From Agrobacterium tumefaciens (GTDB lineage: Bacteria; Pseudomonadota; Alphaproteobacteria; Rhizobiales; Rhizobiaceae), in contig NZ_CP039904.1 of the NCBI RefSeq assembly GCF_005221385.1, positions 2,019,501 to 2,083,500 of the forward strand: a stretch of 64,000 nt of DNA, given 5' to 3'. Shown here one piece after another: positions 37,815 through 47,104 of this stretch (position 1 is the stretch's first letter; every line of letters starts with the position of its first letter). The notes beneath the pieces are model-generated. The model had not been told where the DNA came from. It ran no database searches and saw nothing but the letters and a program-made list of their open reading frames with translations. The translations under genes and the position numbers were made by a program.

Positions 37815-40800
37815 TGAAGAGGTCCATCAGCGCAATGGCGGACAGCCGCATGTCGCCCAGACGCCCGCCAATGCCGATGGGCGTGTGGTCGTAGGATCGG
37901 GCGCACCTCAACAGGATGCCGAGGCGCTTCGCCAGCAGATGATCGATGACCGCAAGCAGGAACTGCGCGAGATCGATGAGGAACTGAGTGCCCTGAACCG
38001 TGAGGTGGGTAGCAACCGTCCAAACGCGGAACAGATCGAATACGGGACCAACCTGCAGGCCGACGCCTATATCGCGGCGACGGAACTCAATGCGCTGGAA
38101 AATCACTCCTACGCGGAATCGTTTGAGGATTTCATAGAGACCAATGGCAGCATGCAAGGGTCTCTTGATAACATGACGGGACCGCAGCGCCTTCATATGG
38201 CGCGGGGCCAGTCTGATGACTTCCTCGCCCGGGCGTCCGGGTGGGATATAATAGAGGTAGGCCCGCAGGACTTGCTTGGCGGTCCCGGCGGGTGGCTGGG
38301 CAGGCGAGGGAGAAAACTCTTCGGCCGTTGGCGAAGGCCGCGTGGCCGATTGGGAGGCAATCGTACTCGCGCACAGGAACGCGTGAGGGGGCGCAGGCGC
38401 AAACGACGTGAACGCAAAGAGTGCCGGCTCGCCGGCAATCCGGCTTTTATGCCGACGGGAATTCCAGTCCATTACGATCCCGATTTCTCCATTCCCGGTT
38501 TGCTCAAGCTTGCGATCACCAGCACATGGTACGGCGATGTCGAGGCAAGTGGCCCACTCGGCCGCGGCCGACTGAGCGATATCGATGCGACTATAAGCAG
38601 GAACGAGGCCAAGGGTTTCACCCTGCTCGACGAAGATGGTTTCGCTGTCAATTTCAAGGCGCCGACGCCTATTCCCGATGGATGGGAAGAGGGCGACACG
38701 GTCCGCAATACCAGTCTGATGCAGGGCCATGGCCGCGCACTGATCCTTAAAGAGGATGCACTGGAAACCCATTTCGCCAAAGGCAGGGACGGTATCTGGC
38801 GTATCGCGCAAATCAAGGACCGGCGCGGAAATGCACTCCAGTTCGCGCGGGATACCGCCGAAAACCTTCTGTCGATCACGACCCCTGAAGGCCTGAAAAT
38901 ACTGTTTTCTTACGAAGGCAGCTTGCGCATGCTGGCTGAACTTGGAGGTGTTGATGGCAGCCGCAAGACGGTCATGCGCTATCGCTATGATGAGAAGCAG
39001 CGGATGGTGCTGGCGGAATGCCCCTATGGCGAACGTCATGAATTTGCTTACGATGACTGGGGCATGCTTTCTGAAGTCATTCGCAACGGCCATTATCATG
39101 CGAAGTTCGAGCATGACGAGAAGGGTAGACGCACGCGAACGGTCAGCAACCTGGGTGTATCCGCGACTTTCCAGTATGATGAAGTAAACCGGATCACGAC
39201 CTACATGCCCGGCTCGGACAGGCACCGCGCCATCCAGTTTCATTATGACGAAAATGGCGCGATCATCCGCGAAGTGAACGCGCTCGGTCATGAGAAACGC
39301 TTTGTAACAGACGATGAAGGGCGGATTGCAGCCGAGATCGACGGAGAAGGCAATGAGACCCGTTACGCCTACGACGCGGCCGGAAATGTGAAAAGCATTC
39401 GGGACCCGGTCGGTCGTTCGACCTATTACGGTTGGACGTCCGAAGGCGATATGGAGCTCGTCATAGACAATGCTGGAAAAGCATGGGACTTCCATTACGA
39501 CGATTTTGGCGCACTTAGCCTTGTCAAAAGCCCGGTCGGGCATATTTCAGAAATCCGCAACAATGCGGCCGGACTGCCAACCGGCGTCCTTCGGCATGAC
39601 GGACTGATTGCGCAGAACGCTTATGACGGCCACAACTGGCTCACCGAAACGCTGGACTTCCGCAATGCGCGCACGCGCTTCGAACGAGACGCCTTTGGGC
39701 GCGTCGTCCGGATGACTGAAGCAAACGGCGCTTCGACCACTTACGAATACGAGGACCAGTCGGGGCATAATTTCTTTCGCCCGACGCGTATTATCCGACC
39801 GGATGGTGCTGTGTTCAGCAGCTATACCTCAGAGAACGGACGCCTACTGGAAACCGTGGATGGGGAAGGGCGCAGAAGCCGTTACGAATATGACGGACTT
39901 GGCAATCTTGTCCTGTCGGTCACCCCCTTGGGCGGGCGCATCGGTTTCCATTACGATGACGAACTCAATCTGATGAAGGTGGTCAACGAAGCGGGACGGG
40001 AATGGACCTTCGTTCGTGACGTTGGCGGACGTATTGTTCAGGAAACCGATTTTAGCGGGAGAACGACCGATTACGCGCTCGATAGAGCGGACAGGGTGGT
40101 CGAGGCGAAGCAGCCGGATGGCAGAGTCCTCGCCTATGAACGGGACGCGTCGGGAAGCATTGTCAGCCGCTCCGCCTTTTTGCCGGGTGAAACCAAAGCG
40201 CTGCAGCGCGAGACATTTGCTTATGACGATGTCGGGAGATTGAATCTCGCCAGCAACGCCCACGTCACGATCTCACTGGAGTATGATGCAGCCGGCCAGC
40301 CGATTTCGGAAACGACAAACGGAATCCGCATCGAAAGCGAGTATGATTGTTGTGGCAATCGGGTGAAGCGTCGTATAGGCGATCAGGTGGTCACCTATGA
40401 TTACGACCCGCTCGGTGCCCTGACCGGCGTATCTCTCGGCGAACGTCCTGTTCTGAATGTCATACGGGATAGATTGGGGCAGCCCGTCCGCCGCACGACG
40501 CCGGAAGGCTTCGTTATCGAATTTGTCCATGACCCCCTGGGCCAGCTCGTCCGCCAGACGGCGTCCAGCCGAGTGCAGGCCGGCAGGCAGCGATCGACTC
40601 CGCTGCCGGAAATCTGGTCACGGCAGTTCGAATGGGACCGCTCAGCGGCACCGACCATGGTGGCCGATCCACTTTGGGGCACCAGTTGTTATGAAATGGA
40701 TGGCAACGGACAGGTCACCGTTGCGTGGCACGGGGGCCCGAATCCTGGAGCGCCTGTTCTTGCGACCGTTCCGGCCGATGCCATTGCCGGGATCGGCGGC

Positions 40801-42180
40801 GACAACCGCGAGGTGGAGCGTTTCGATTACGCGCCGACCCAGGATATTGCTGCGTCGGAAACGGCCCTTCCCGACCACCCGCTCGGTCGCCCTCTTCGAC
40901 AATGGTCACACGCCACTGGCGGCGAGGTGCTGGAGGCCTTTGGGCCCCACGGCGAGCAGATTCGTTACGAGTATGATGCTGCCGGTCGCGTCTCCGACCG
41001 GCATGTGGATCGCAACGGGTTCCGCCGGCAGAGCTTCCATTACCTTTGGGACGGTTTTGATCAGCTGATTGGGGTGGAATGCCCGGATGGGTCGGCTTGG
41101 CGGTACTCCTACGATCCGTTCGGGCGCCGAATCGAAAAGCAGCAGGTTCGGGCAGCAAGGCGACAGGGCAGGAATGGCGGCGCCACTCTTTCAGTTCACC
41201 GATTCCTTTGGGACGGCGACGTGCTGGCGGTGGAGCATCGGATAGCGGATGCTTCGGAAGACAGGCAGTCTTTCGTTTGGTGGCATTTTGAGCCTGACAG
41301 CTTTGTGCCAATGCTCCGGGTCGACATTAACGCTTCCGGCGAGCAACGTATTCTCCACGTCGTAACCGACCATCTTGGTGCGCCGAGAGAGCTGGTGAGG
41401 CCATCAGGCGAAGTCGTCTGGTCCTCGTCCTACAGGTTGTGGGGCGGAATTCGGGGTCTTTGGACCGCGGCCAATGACAATCGCGGAGCGGTTTCTGGTG
41501 GCGCTGTATCCCGAGGTTTCGGATCGGTTCAGGCCCTGCTTGTCAACGTTGCTGATACTGAGCCGGGAGGCGATGACCAAGCCGGGATAAGCGCGCACAC
41601 GGCGGTGATCGATGCTGATCTCTGCCCCATCCGGTTCCTGGGGCAATGGGAAGATGCTGAGACTGGCCTCTGTTACAACCGCTTCAGGACATATGATCCG
41701 TCAACAGGCCAATATCTGAGCGCCGATCCTACAGGTCTTCTTGGGGGGCTGCGCACCCATGGTTATGTCGAGATACCGACGTGGTGGGCGGATCCACTCG
41801 GCCTTTATGGCGTATACGTTTTTCAAATGAAACCTGGCAAACGGTGTTATGTGGGCAAGGGTGAGCCGACGCGCATGGCGGAGTCGATGCGCTATCGAAC
41901 CGGGTCGAGCACGAGAGAGCAAGGTCGTAACCGATGCCCGCGCCGTCTTTATACCAATACCGATGCAGATGCGGCGGTGGCTGGTATGACCCCGAGAGAC
42001 TATGGCGCGTTGGTCGAGAACCGACTTTTGTCCCAATCGGGATTTAACGCGGTTGCTGATAGCAACTGGGCCAATGTGAAACTCGACGGGCAATCGGTGT
42101 TTAACCGTGCTACACCTGCGCAACGAGCGGCTGCAACTTTGACTGCGACACGAATAAGAACCGCCTTTGGTCGATGCTGA
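37804..42180 (+). CDS. rhs: Rhs-family type VI effector with C-terminal GIY-YIG-like nuclease domain
   Basis: 1458 residues from the ATG at 37804, which follows AGGAGG; the longer upstream frame is spurious. Residues 1-160 are a polar N-terminal region; about 160-210 is strikingly Arg/Lys-rich (e.g. RGRRRKRRERK). From about 215 to 1335 it is an Rhs/YD-repeat barrel with many copies of the YDxxGR pattern (YEYDGLGNL, YEYDAAGRVSD), ending in the core YNRFRTYDPSTGQYLSADPT and the cleavage-type motif DPLGL at about 1330-1334. The final 123 residues are variable and begin GVYVF...YVGKG (1336-1353), with R1357, and E1405 in LVENRLL, matching the GIY-YIG nuclease pattern. Likely a DNA-cutting toxin for rivals. 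Confidence 0.85.
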   Translation: MAGDEEVHQRNGGQPHVAQTPANADGRVVVGSGAPQQDAEALRQQMIDDRKQELREIDEELSALNREVGSNRPNAEQIEYGTNLQADAYIAATELNALENHSYAESFEDFIETNGSMQGSLDNMTGPQRLHMARGQSDDFLARASGWDIIEVGPQDLLGGPGGWLGRRGRKLFGRWRRPRGRLGGNRTRAQERVRGRRRKRRERKECRLAGNPAFMPTGIPVHYDPDFSIPGLLKLAITSTWYGDVEASGPLGRGRLSDIDATISRNEAKGFTLLDEDGFAVNFKAPTPIPDGWEEGDTVRNTSLMQGHGRALILKEDALETHFAKGRDGIWRIAQIKDRRGNALQFARDTAENLLSITTPEGLKILFSYEGSLRMLAELGGVDGSRKTVMRYRYDEKQRMVLAECPYGERHEFAYDDWGMLSEVIRNGHYHAKFEHDEKGRRTRTVSNLGVSATFQYDEVNRITTYMPGSDRHRAIQFHYDENGAIIREVNALGHEKRFVTDDEGRIAAEIDGEGNETRYAYDAAGNVKSIRDPVGRSTYYGWTSEGDMELVIDNAGKAWDFHYDDFGALSLVKSPVGHISEIRNNAAGLPTGVLRHDGLIAQNAYDGHNWLTETLDFRNARTRFERDAFGRVVRMTEANGASTTYEYEDQSGHNFFRPTRIIRPDGAVFSSYTSENGRLLETVDGEGRRSRYEYDGLGNLVLSVTPLGGRIGFHYDDELNLMKVVNEAGREWTFVRDVGGRIVQETDFSGRTTDYALDRADRVVEAKQPDGRVLAYERDASGSIVSRSAFLPGETKALQRETFAYDDVGRLNLASNAHVTISLEYDAAGQPISETTNGIRIESEYDCCGNRVKRRIGDQVVTYDYDPLGALTGVSLGERPVLNVIRDRLGQPVRRTTPEGFVIEFVHDPLGQLVRQTASSRVQAGRQRSTPLPEIWSRQFEWDRSAAPTMVADPLWGTSCYEMDGNGQVTVAWHGGPNPGAPVLATVPADAIAGIGGDNREVERFDYAPTQDIAASETALPDHPLGRPLRQWSHATGGEVLEAFGPHGEQIRYEYDAAGRVSDRHVDRNGFRRQSFHYLWDGFDQLIGVECPDGSAWRYSYDPFGRRIEKQQVRAARRQGRNGGATLSVHRFLWDGDVLAVEHRIADASEDRQSFVWWHFEPDSFVPMLRVDINASGEQRILHVVTDHLGAPRELVRPSGEVVWSSSYRLWGGIRGLWTAANDNRGAVSGGAVSRGFGSVQALLVNVADTEPGGDDQAGISAHTAVIDADLCPIRFLGQWEDAETGLCYNRFRTYDPSTGQYLSADPTGLLGGLRTHGYVEIPTWWADPLGLYGVYVFQMKPGKRCYVGKGEPTRMAESMRYRTGSSTREQGRNRCPRRLYTNTDADAAVAGMTPRDYGALVENRLLSQSGFNAVADSNWANVKLDGQSVFNRATPAQRAAATLTATRIRTAFGRC

Positions 42181-42236
42181 TGATCGAAACCGCAGTTTGG
42201 TGTTTGGTTTTAGCGATGCATGAATGGAGAAACTAA

Positions 42237-43124
42237 TTGTCTGAGATCGTTTTGGAAATAGATGAAAGAACGATGGAAAACCTGATGACAGGGCCATATA
42301 TCTTCATCGAGGAGACGCGATCCCCGGCATTCCGGAAGACAGCCTATTTCAACAAGGCTGCCTTCAAGGTTTATTCGAACCTCATCGATGAACATGGTTG
42401 CACCGGATTTTCGATCGAGGTTGAAGACATCGCCGAGAACGAACTGCAGGACTATTTCTCTCCCGATTTCAGCAGCATCCGCAAGAAGGATGATATCATT
42501 GAAATCGGCATAGTCGGGTCCGGCGCCTTCTCCGAGGATTTCGATCTCGACGTCTTCAAAAGTTTCCCGAACATCAAAAAGATCACTACCCACGGCATTT
42601 CTTTCCGGTCCAGACTGCCGGAGCTTTTTCCGAAGCTCGAGACCTGGCTTAATCTCGATTGGAAGAGCAATAAGGTCGAGAACCTTGGCAACGAATGGCC
42701 GGATTTGAAAAATCTCGGGCTACACGGGTTCAGCGGATCGCTTGCACTTTTCGAAAAGTCACCGATTAGAAAACTCTTTCTGATCTCATCGACTATCAAG
42801 GACATTGACGACATTCTGCGCTTTGAGGATCTTGAAGTCCTGCAACTTGTTTCCAGCAGGATTACGGGCGACGTCTCACGCCTGTCGGAACTTACCAAAC
42901 TACGATCACTGCGTTTCGAGGGTAAGAACAAGCTTGAGGGCTGGGATAAGCTGGCGAGCAGGTCGCTCGAAAACCTCGATGCGTCGCATTATCCCTGTAA
43001 ATTTCCGCGCGACAATTTCCCGAAGCTTGAGAACTATGTCATCAACGTGTATCGCGCTCGGGATCCGTTCTATGAAGAAGGCGGAGATTACGACGCCCTC
43101 GGCGACGAATTCGCTGCCCTATGA
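42237..43124 (+). CDS. Leucine-rich-repeat-like protein, candidate immunity to the Rhs toxin
   Basis: 295 residues starting at a TTG with GGAGA eight bases upstream; an ATG 12 codons later is the alternative. The second half has LRR-like units (LPELFPKLETWLNLDW, WPDLKNLGLHGF, FEDLEVLQLVSSRI, LSELTKLRSLRFEG, LENLDASHY). There is no signal peptide and the protein is acidic. It begins 56 bases after the Rhs stop, the position where cognate immunity genes lie, so binding and blocking the GIY-YIG-like domain is the natural inference. The sequence itself does not prove it. Confidence 0.65.
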   Translation: MSEIVLEIDERTMENLMTGPYIFIEETRSPAFRKTAYFNKAAFKVYSNLIDEHGCTGFSIEVEDIAENELQDYFSPDFSSIRKKDDIIEIGIVGSGAFSEDFDLDVFKSFPNIKKITTHGISFRSRLPELFPKLETWLNLDWKSNKVENLGNEWPDLKNLGLHGFSGSLALFEKSPIRKLFLISSTIKDIDDILRFEDLEVLQLVSSRITGDVSRLSELTKLRSLRFEGKNKLEGWDKLASRSLENLDASHYPCKFPRDNFPKLENYVINVYRARDPFYEEGGDYDALGDEFAAL

Positions 43125-43293
43125 CCGTTCTCTGTATCGCGACCGTCGCGCATTGCGGACCGGGTGCCTCAGGACCATGAATACTTCGTTGTCTTTCGTG
43201 AAAATGTAAGTCATTGTTTTGCTAGACTTGAAGTCTGTCGAGGCAATTCGAGGGACAATCTACGCCAGGAGACCGGTACTCCATGTAGCTGTA

Positions 43294-43980
43294 TCATCGG
43301 CGTAGCTCAGATATCGCGATCTGCTGGCGTTGCCGATATTTCGGATGCAGCTCTGCGGTCGGCAGATCGTCGGCCTTGAACTGCTTACCGGTGGACCATG
43401 GGAGCATGTTAAGCACCACACCAAGCCCGGCGATGATCGCAGCAACTACGGGTTTAGCCCCAAATTTGTTCAGCCCAGAAAATTTCAAGCCAGAAAGAAG
43501 AGCACCGAGCGGTTTAAAGATCAAAAAAGGGATCAACAGGAACGGCATGGAGACGAGGGCGAGCACCCCCGGGATCGCCGCCTCCAGCATAGGGTCGCCG
43601 CCGTATCGGAGGCGCAGACGCGGGTTACGGGCGACTGCAAAAGGAATAAGTTCTTCCATGAAGCGAACGTAGTCGGCGGATTGATCAGTACCTGTCTCTC
43701 CCTGCCAATGCAGTGAGGATATCTCCCTCGATGCGAAGAGCATCCGCAAACGCGCACTGTAGACTGGAAATCCAGTGGAGCCGACCCCACTCGTTACGTA
43801 AATGTGCAGGAACCGAATAGACGTCCACGGGATGAGGCTCACGGACTGTCCTCGCCGCACCAAAAGGCCTTTGGCGTCGATGGCGTAAGCCGTCGTGACC
43901 ATCGTGAATCTCGGGGAGCTTTGGTAAGGGATCGCGACTTGCGTGGTAAAGCTGTACGTCGGAGGGGCATCCGTCTGCAA
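43294..43980 (-). CDS. Unknown membrane protein with N-terminal PH-like region
   Basis: About 228 residues. I chose the TTG at 43980 because GGGAG lies seven bases upstream; the frame runs on to 44016. The first half (AYAIDAKGLLVRRGQSVSLIPWTSIRFLHIYVT) looks like a beta-rich PH-like domain. Two hydrophobic segments follow (ALVSMPFLLIPFLIF, VVAAIIAGLGVVLNMLP). The family is not recognised. It is on the opposite strand to the Rhs operon and to the ankyrin gene. Confidence 0.55.
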   Translation of the reverse strand: MQTDAPPTYSFTTQVAIPYQSSPRFTMVTTAYAIDAKGLLVRRGQSVSLIPWTSIRFLHIYVTSGVGSTGFPVYSARLRMLFASREISSLHWQGETGTDQSADYVRFMEELIPFAVARNPRLRLRYGGDPMLEAAIPGVLALVSMPFLLIPFLIFKPLGALLSGLKFSGLNKFGAKPVVAAIIAGLGVVLNMLPWSTGKQFKADDLPTAELHPKYRQRQQIAISELRR

Positions 43981-44246
43981 TTGAGAACTCCCGCGCGTTC
44001 CAAATGAAAAAGGCAAATCTAACCGGCATTATTCGCTAATCAGAACGGCCAGTGGCTGGCGATTACCTGATATCATTGCTGTAGTTAAACCCAGGTGATA
44101 TCCAGCGATGCGCCTACGTGGCAACTCCGGTCGGGTGGAACGTCCAAGGGGCGATTGTTCGGATTGCGACCCCGGAAGTCAAATTCCTGCGTGCAATTAA
44201 ATCCTTTATAGGTTGATTGATCCCGAGGATATTCCAGGAGGTAACT

Positions 44247-44801
44247 GTGTTTCGCTGGGCTCATCGATTTCTGGCGGTTTTGGGAGTTGCCGTCGGTTCA
44301 GCCATTGCGGCGGACGGTGACGCGGTGCGAGCTTTCCACGATGCCGTTCACGTGGGCAAAGTGGAAACGGTCCGGACGATGCTCGCGGCCGATCCTGGGC
44401 TTGCCGTTTCCAGGGACCAATATGGTTTCCAGCCAATACACCTGCTCGACATGTATCCCGATGAGGGGGTGCTCGATCTCCTGCTTGCAAATGGAGCAGA
44501 CATTAATGCCGTGAACGACGAGGGCGTCACCATCCTCCACATCGTCACCGATCCGGATGCCGTCCTGCTCCTTGTGGAACGAGGCGCAAATGTCGAGGCT
44601 CGCGACAAAAGAGGATGGACTCCTTTGATCATGCAGGCAAACAACCGGCAGAATGGTCCGGGTGTCGTCGCCGCTCTTCTTGCACACGGCGGTGATCCGA
44701 ATGCAGAAGGACATGATGGCGAAACCGCTCTTTCCTTCGCAAAGGAAACGGGTGAGGAATCGTTTATCGAGGTCCTCACCGCTAACGGTGCAACGAAGTG
44801 A
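44247..44801 (+). CDS. Exported ankyrin-repeat protein
   Basis: 184 residues from a GTG at 44247 with AGGAGG six bases upstream, a better start than the TTG at 44217. A signal peptide (FLAVLGVAVGSAIAA) is followed by four to five ankyrin repeats (FQPIHLLDMYPDEGVLDLLL, GADINAVNDEGVTILH, GANVEARDKRGWTPLI, GGDPNAEGHDGETALSFA). Small periplasmic ankyrin proteins can act as immunity or binding proteins; in this island that is plausible but unproven. Confidence 0.75.
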   Translation: MFRWAHRFLAVLGVAVGSAIAADGDAVRAFHDAVHVGKVETVRTMLAADPGLAVSRDQYGFQPIHLLDMYPDEGVLDLLLANGADINAVNDEGVTILHIVTDPDAVLLLVERGANVEARDKRGWTPLIMQANNRQNGPGVVAALLAHGGDPNAEGHDGETALSFAKETGEESFIEVLTANGATK

Positions 44802-44841
44802 CGACCGTTTCAGCTTCGATGCGCCAGGCTCCGAGGGAATA

Positions 44842-45185
44842 ATGACGATCAAAATTATAACGGCTACCGAGGCGAAGAAATCTAAGCTATGGGAAATGCT
44901 TTCTGACTATCTGAAAGAGTTAAGTCAGTACGGTGATGTTGACCTCGAATATCCTTTTTTTGATTGTTACTGGCCGACGATGACCGTTGGCCCCACCTAA
45001 TAGTCAAGGGCGAAAGCACTGTCGGGTTTGCTCTGATAAACACTAGGTCGCCCTCGGGAAAAGGTACTGATTTCGCAATCGCTGAATTTTATGTGCTGCC
45101 AGAGTTCCGTAACGCTGGGGTCGGAAGACAAGCATTCTGCCACCTCCTTCACAATCGATCTGGTATCTGGGAGCTTGGTGTCTGA
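44842..45185 (+). pseudogene. GNAT acetyltransferase, frameshifted and truncated
   Basis: The first frame (from the ATG at 44842, GAGGGAATA upstream) reads MTIKIITATEAKKSKLWEML and stops at 45000. The next frame continues the same family: RWPHLIVKGESTVGFALI, FAIAEFYVLPEFRNAGVGRQ, which includes the acetyl-CoA-binding R/Q-x2-G-x-G/A loop (RNAGVGRQA). A single missing base near 44973 (TGGCCGACGATG) explains the break. The protein also ends early, just after GIWELGV, without the last strands of the fold. It is therefore inactive. Confidence 0.75.
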
Positions 45186-45215
45186 ATTAGCCCCCGAAAG
45201 GCCCGGACATGCTCC

Positions 45216-45233
45216 CCCACTTAGCTAAGTGGG
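45216..45233. repeat. Perfect 18-bp palindrome CCCACTTAGCTAAGTGGG
   Basis: Two exact 9-base halves with no spacer lie 30 bases after the broken GNAT gene, in the 264-bp gap before the DUF1963 gene. It could be a terminator, an operator or a small element end. No T tract follows. The rest of the gap holds no gene. Confidence 0.45.
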
Positions 45234-45449
45234 TAGGAGTAATGTTGGTAATATGACTAGCAGCAATTTTAAGATGGAAAGGATCGAATTAGGAAACGAT
45301 TTGATCCACCGATTCTCATACAGCGCATAGCTGTTGACCCGTTTCGGGTTTGAAGTCGCCGCGACCACTTCTCGCCAATTGCGGACATTGCGGTTGCGGC
45401 AAAACTCCTTACTCTGCGATCCTTGTGGAATGTCGAAAGAGAATGGAAC

Positions 45450-46442
45450 ATGACCGCATTCGCTGATTTGCTCTCCATCCAGCGCGCCTGCAATACTTTG
45501 AACCTCGACACCGCGTTGTCGCGTGCGCTTGTCAACACGGCCCGTCCGACAATCTGGCTCCGCCACGGTGATCCAGTGGACGACGCCGCGCTCACCGCGG
45601 GGGTAAGTAAAGTAGGAGGCGAGCCTGATCTCCCGCCGCGAATCGCCTGGCCGACCCGCCCTGCATTGGCCGACCCCAATGGCACGGCGAAGAGGCTCCG
45701 CGCGATGCTCACGAACCGCCCGGGCGGCGACGATGTGGCGCAGTGCGTAGAATTCGTCATTGAGCATCTGGCGCACGAGACACCGATGGCCTTTCTCGCA
45801 CAGATGAATCTTTCGGTCATGGCGAACGAACCCGGCTTCGATCCTTCGCTGCCGGATCGCGGTATGTTGTGGGCGTTCAATGATCCTTTTGCCGACTGGT
45901 ATGGTATGCAATCGCCCAGCGGGGGAATTTCTCTTGTGTGGAGTGACGCCGGTGGATTGGAACGACGCACGACACCGCAGGTAGTGCGCGAGGCCTGGCA
46001 AAATGGGGTGAGCGATTATGGCTCCCGGATGTCCGAGCCTTGGGAGGCGGATGTCAAGGCCGAGCCGCTTACTCCCGTCTCTGGCTGGTCAATCACTCCG
46101 CGTCTCAGCCGGCACGCCTATATCGATCTTGCAGATGAGCGCTTCGAGATGAAGGAGGGCGGCGGTGATCAGCTTGGAGGATGGGAGGAACCGATTCAAC
46201 AAAAAATGCATGGCGAAGTGGAATTGATCTCCACTGGTGAAGCAGGCAGCGAACAGGCTTACGCAGAGAGCGTCCTTTCCGCTGGCGAGCGTTGGCGGCA
46301 TGTGCTGACGATCAACGCAGAGACCTATCTCTGGCGATTGATGCCGACGTGGGGCGATGGCGCAATGTTCATGTTCGTAGACGAGGAAGAACTCGAGGCT
46401 CGCCGCTTCGACAAAGCGGTGGGAACCTCTCAGTTCACCTAA
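45450..46442 (+). CDS. DUF1963 (YwqG-like) protein
   Basis: 330 residues from the ATG at 45450. The DUF1963 pattern is visible: KVGGEPDLPPRIAWPT near the N-terminus, PMAFLAQMNLS in the middle, and GGWEEPIQ...EVELIS, GDGAMFMFVDEEEL at the end. Function of the family is unknown, but such proteins are repeatedly found as immunity-type genes in polymorphic toxin loci. No signal or membrane segment. It sits in the orphan-gene run downstream of the Rhs operon. Confidence 0.75.
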   Translation: MTAFADLLSIQRACNTLNLDTALSRALVNTARPTIWLRHGDPVDDAALTAGVSKVGGEPDLPPRIAWPTRPALADPNGTAKRLRAMLTNRPGGDDVAQCVEFVIEHLAHETPMAFLAQMNLSVMANEPGFDPSLPDRGMLWAFNDPFADWYGMQSPSGGISLVWSDAGGLERRTTPQVVREAWQNGVSDYGSRMSEPWEADVKAEPLTPVSGWSITPRLSRHAYIDLADERFEMKEGGGDQLGGWEEPIQQKMHGEVELISTGEAGSEQAYAESVLSAGERWRHVLTINAETYLWRLMPTWGDGAMFMFVDEEELEARRFDKAVGTSQFT

Positions 46443-46662
46443 GAACGCCCGGTCTCCTCAAACGCGCGACTTTAACACGTCAGACTGGAGCGGCTTGGCA
46501 ATACATGTCCGGCACTTTTGACTCTTGTTAGGGGGAGGCATGATCCTAGCAAACACCATCTGTAACGGCGTACTGACTGGTTAGCGCCGATAGTGTTGAA
46601 AAACTCGTCGTTGTCGTCGCGGACTTAATGCTGCTATTTCTTCGCTACACCGAGGGAATGAT

Positions 46663-47007
46663 ATGTCACCACAGCGCCTCAATGATAGGTATAGCACCTA
46701 CGTTTTGCAGCCAGACCGAGAGATGAGCGATGCCGAATTGGTCGCTCTCATGTCTAAGCACGGCGTACGCGGTTCTGTTTTTCAGATTTTGAGGCATATA
46801 CCGGAACAAGGTGAAGACCTTTATACGGTGCTGGTGGACGACAGTTTGGTTGTTGAATTCGAAGTTCCACGAACGACGAAGATGACAGTCGTTTCCCAAT
46901 TCTCCAGCTTTTCGCTTGCTACGTATCGACATGAACTGGGTCAAGGGAAGAGCCGCATCCGCCTCGACCAAGCAACGGCAAATGCACGCAAGCTTTTAAG
47001 TGCGTGA
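46663..47007 (+). CDS. Small unknown protein
   Basis: 114 residues from an ATG preceded by GAGGG. I do not recognise the family. The sequence is soluble with VFQILRHIPEQGEDLYTVLV and a C-terminal helical stretch. It lies between the DUF1963 gene and the IS1182-type transposase, and a sequence matching the IS right end is found inverted just upstream at 46595-46606, so it could be an IS-borne passenger or merely the last gene of the orphan array. Confidence 0.5.
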   Translation: MSPQRLNDRYSTYVLQPDREMSDAELVALMSKHGVRGSVFQILRHIPEQGEDLYTVLVDDSLVVEFEVPRTTKMTVVSQFSSFSLATYRHELGQGKSRIRLDQATANARKLLSA

Positions 47008-47104
47008 ATAAATGATCTCGCTTGTCCACAATGTGGAAACTCTTTGTTGCTGCAAGATTCTCGCCGTGATTCAATCGCCGTATTGATTTGCGGAGAATTG
47101 AGCG

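Noticed and set aside
37600..39543. 647-codon minus-strand frame inside the Rhs gene
   Set aside because: Shadow of the YD-repeat coding sequence; no recognisable protein.
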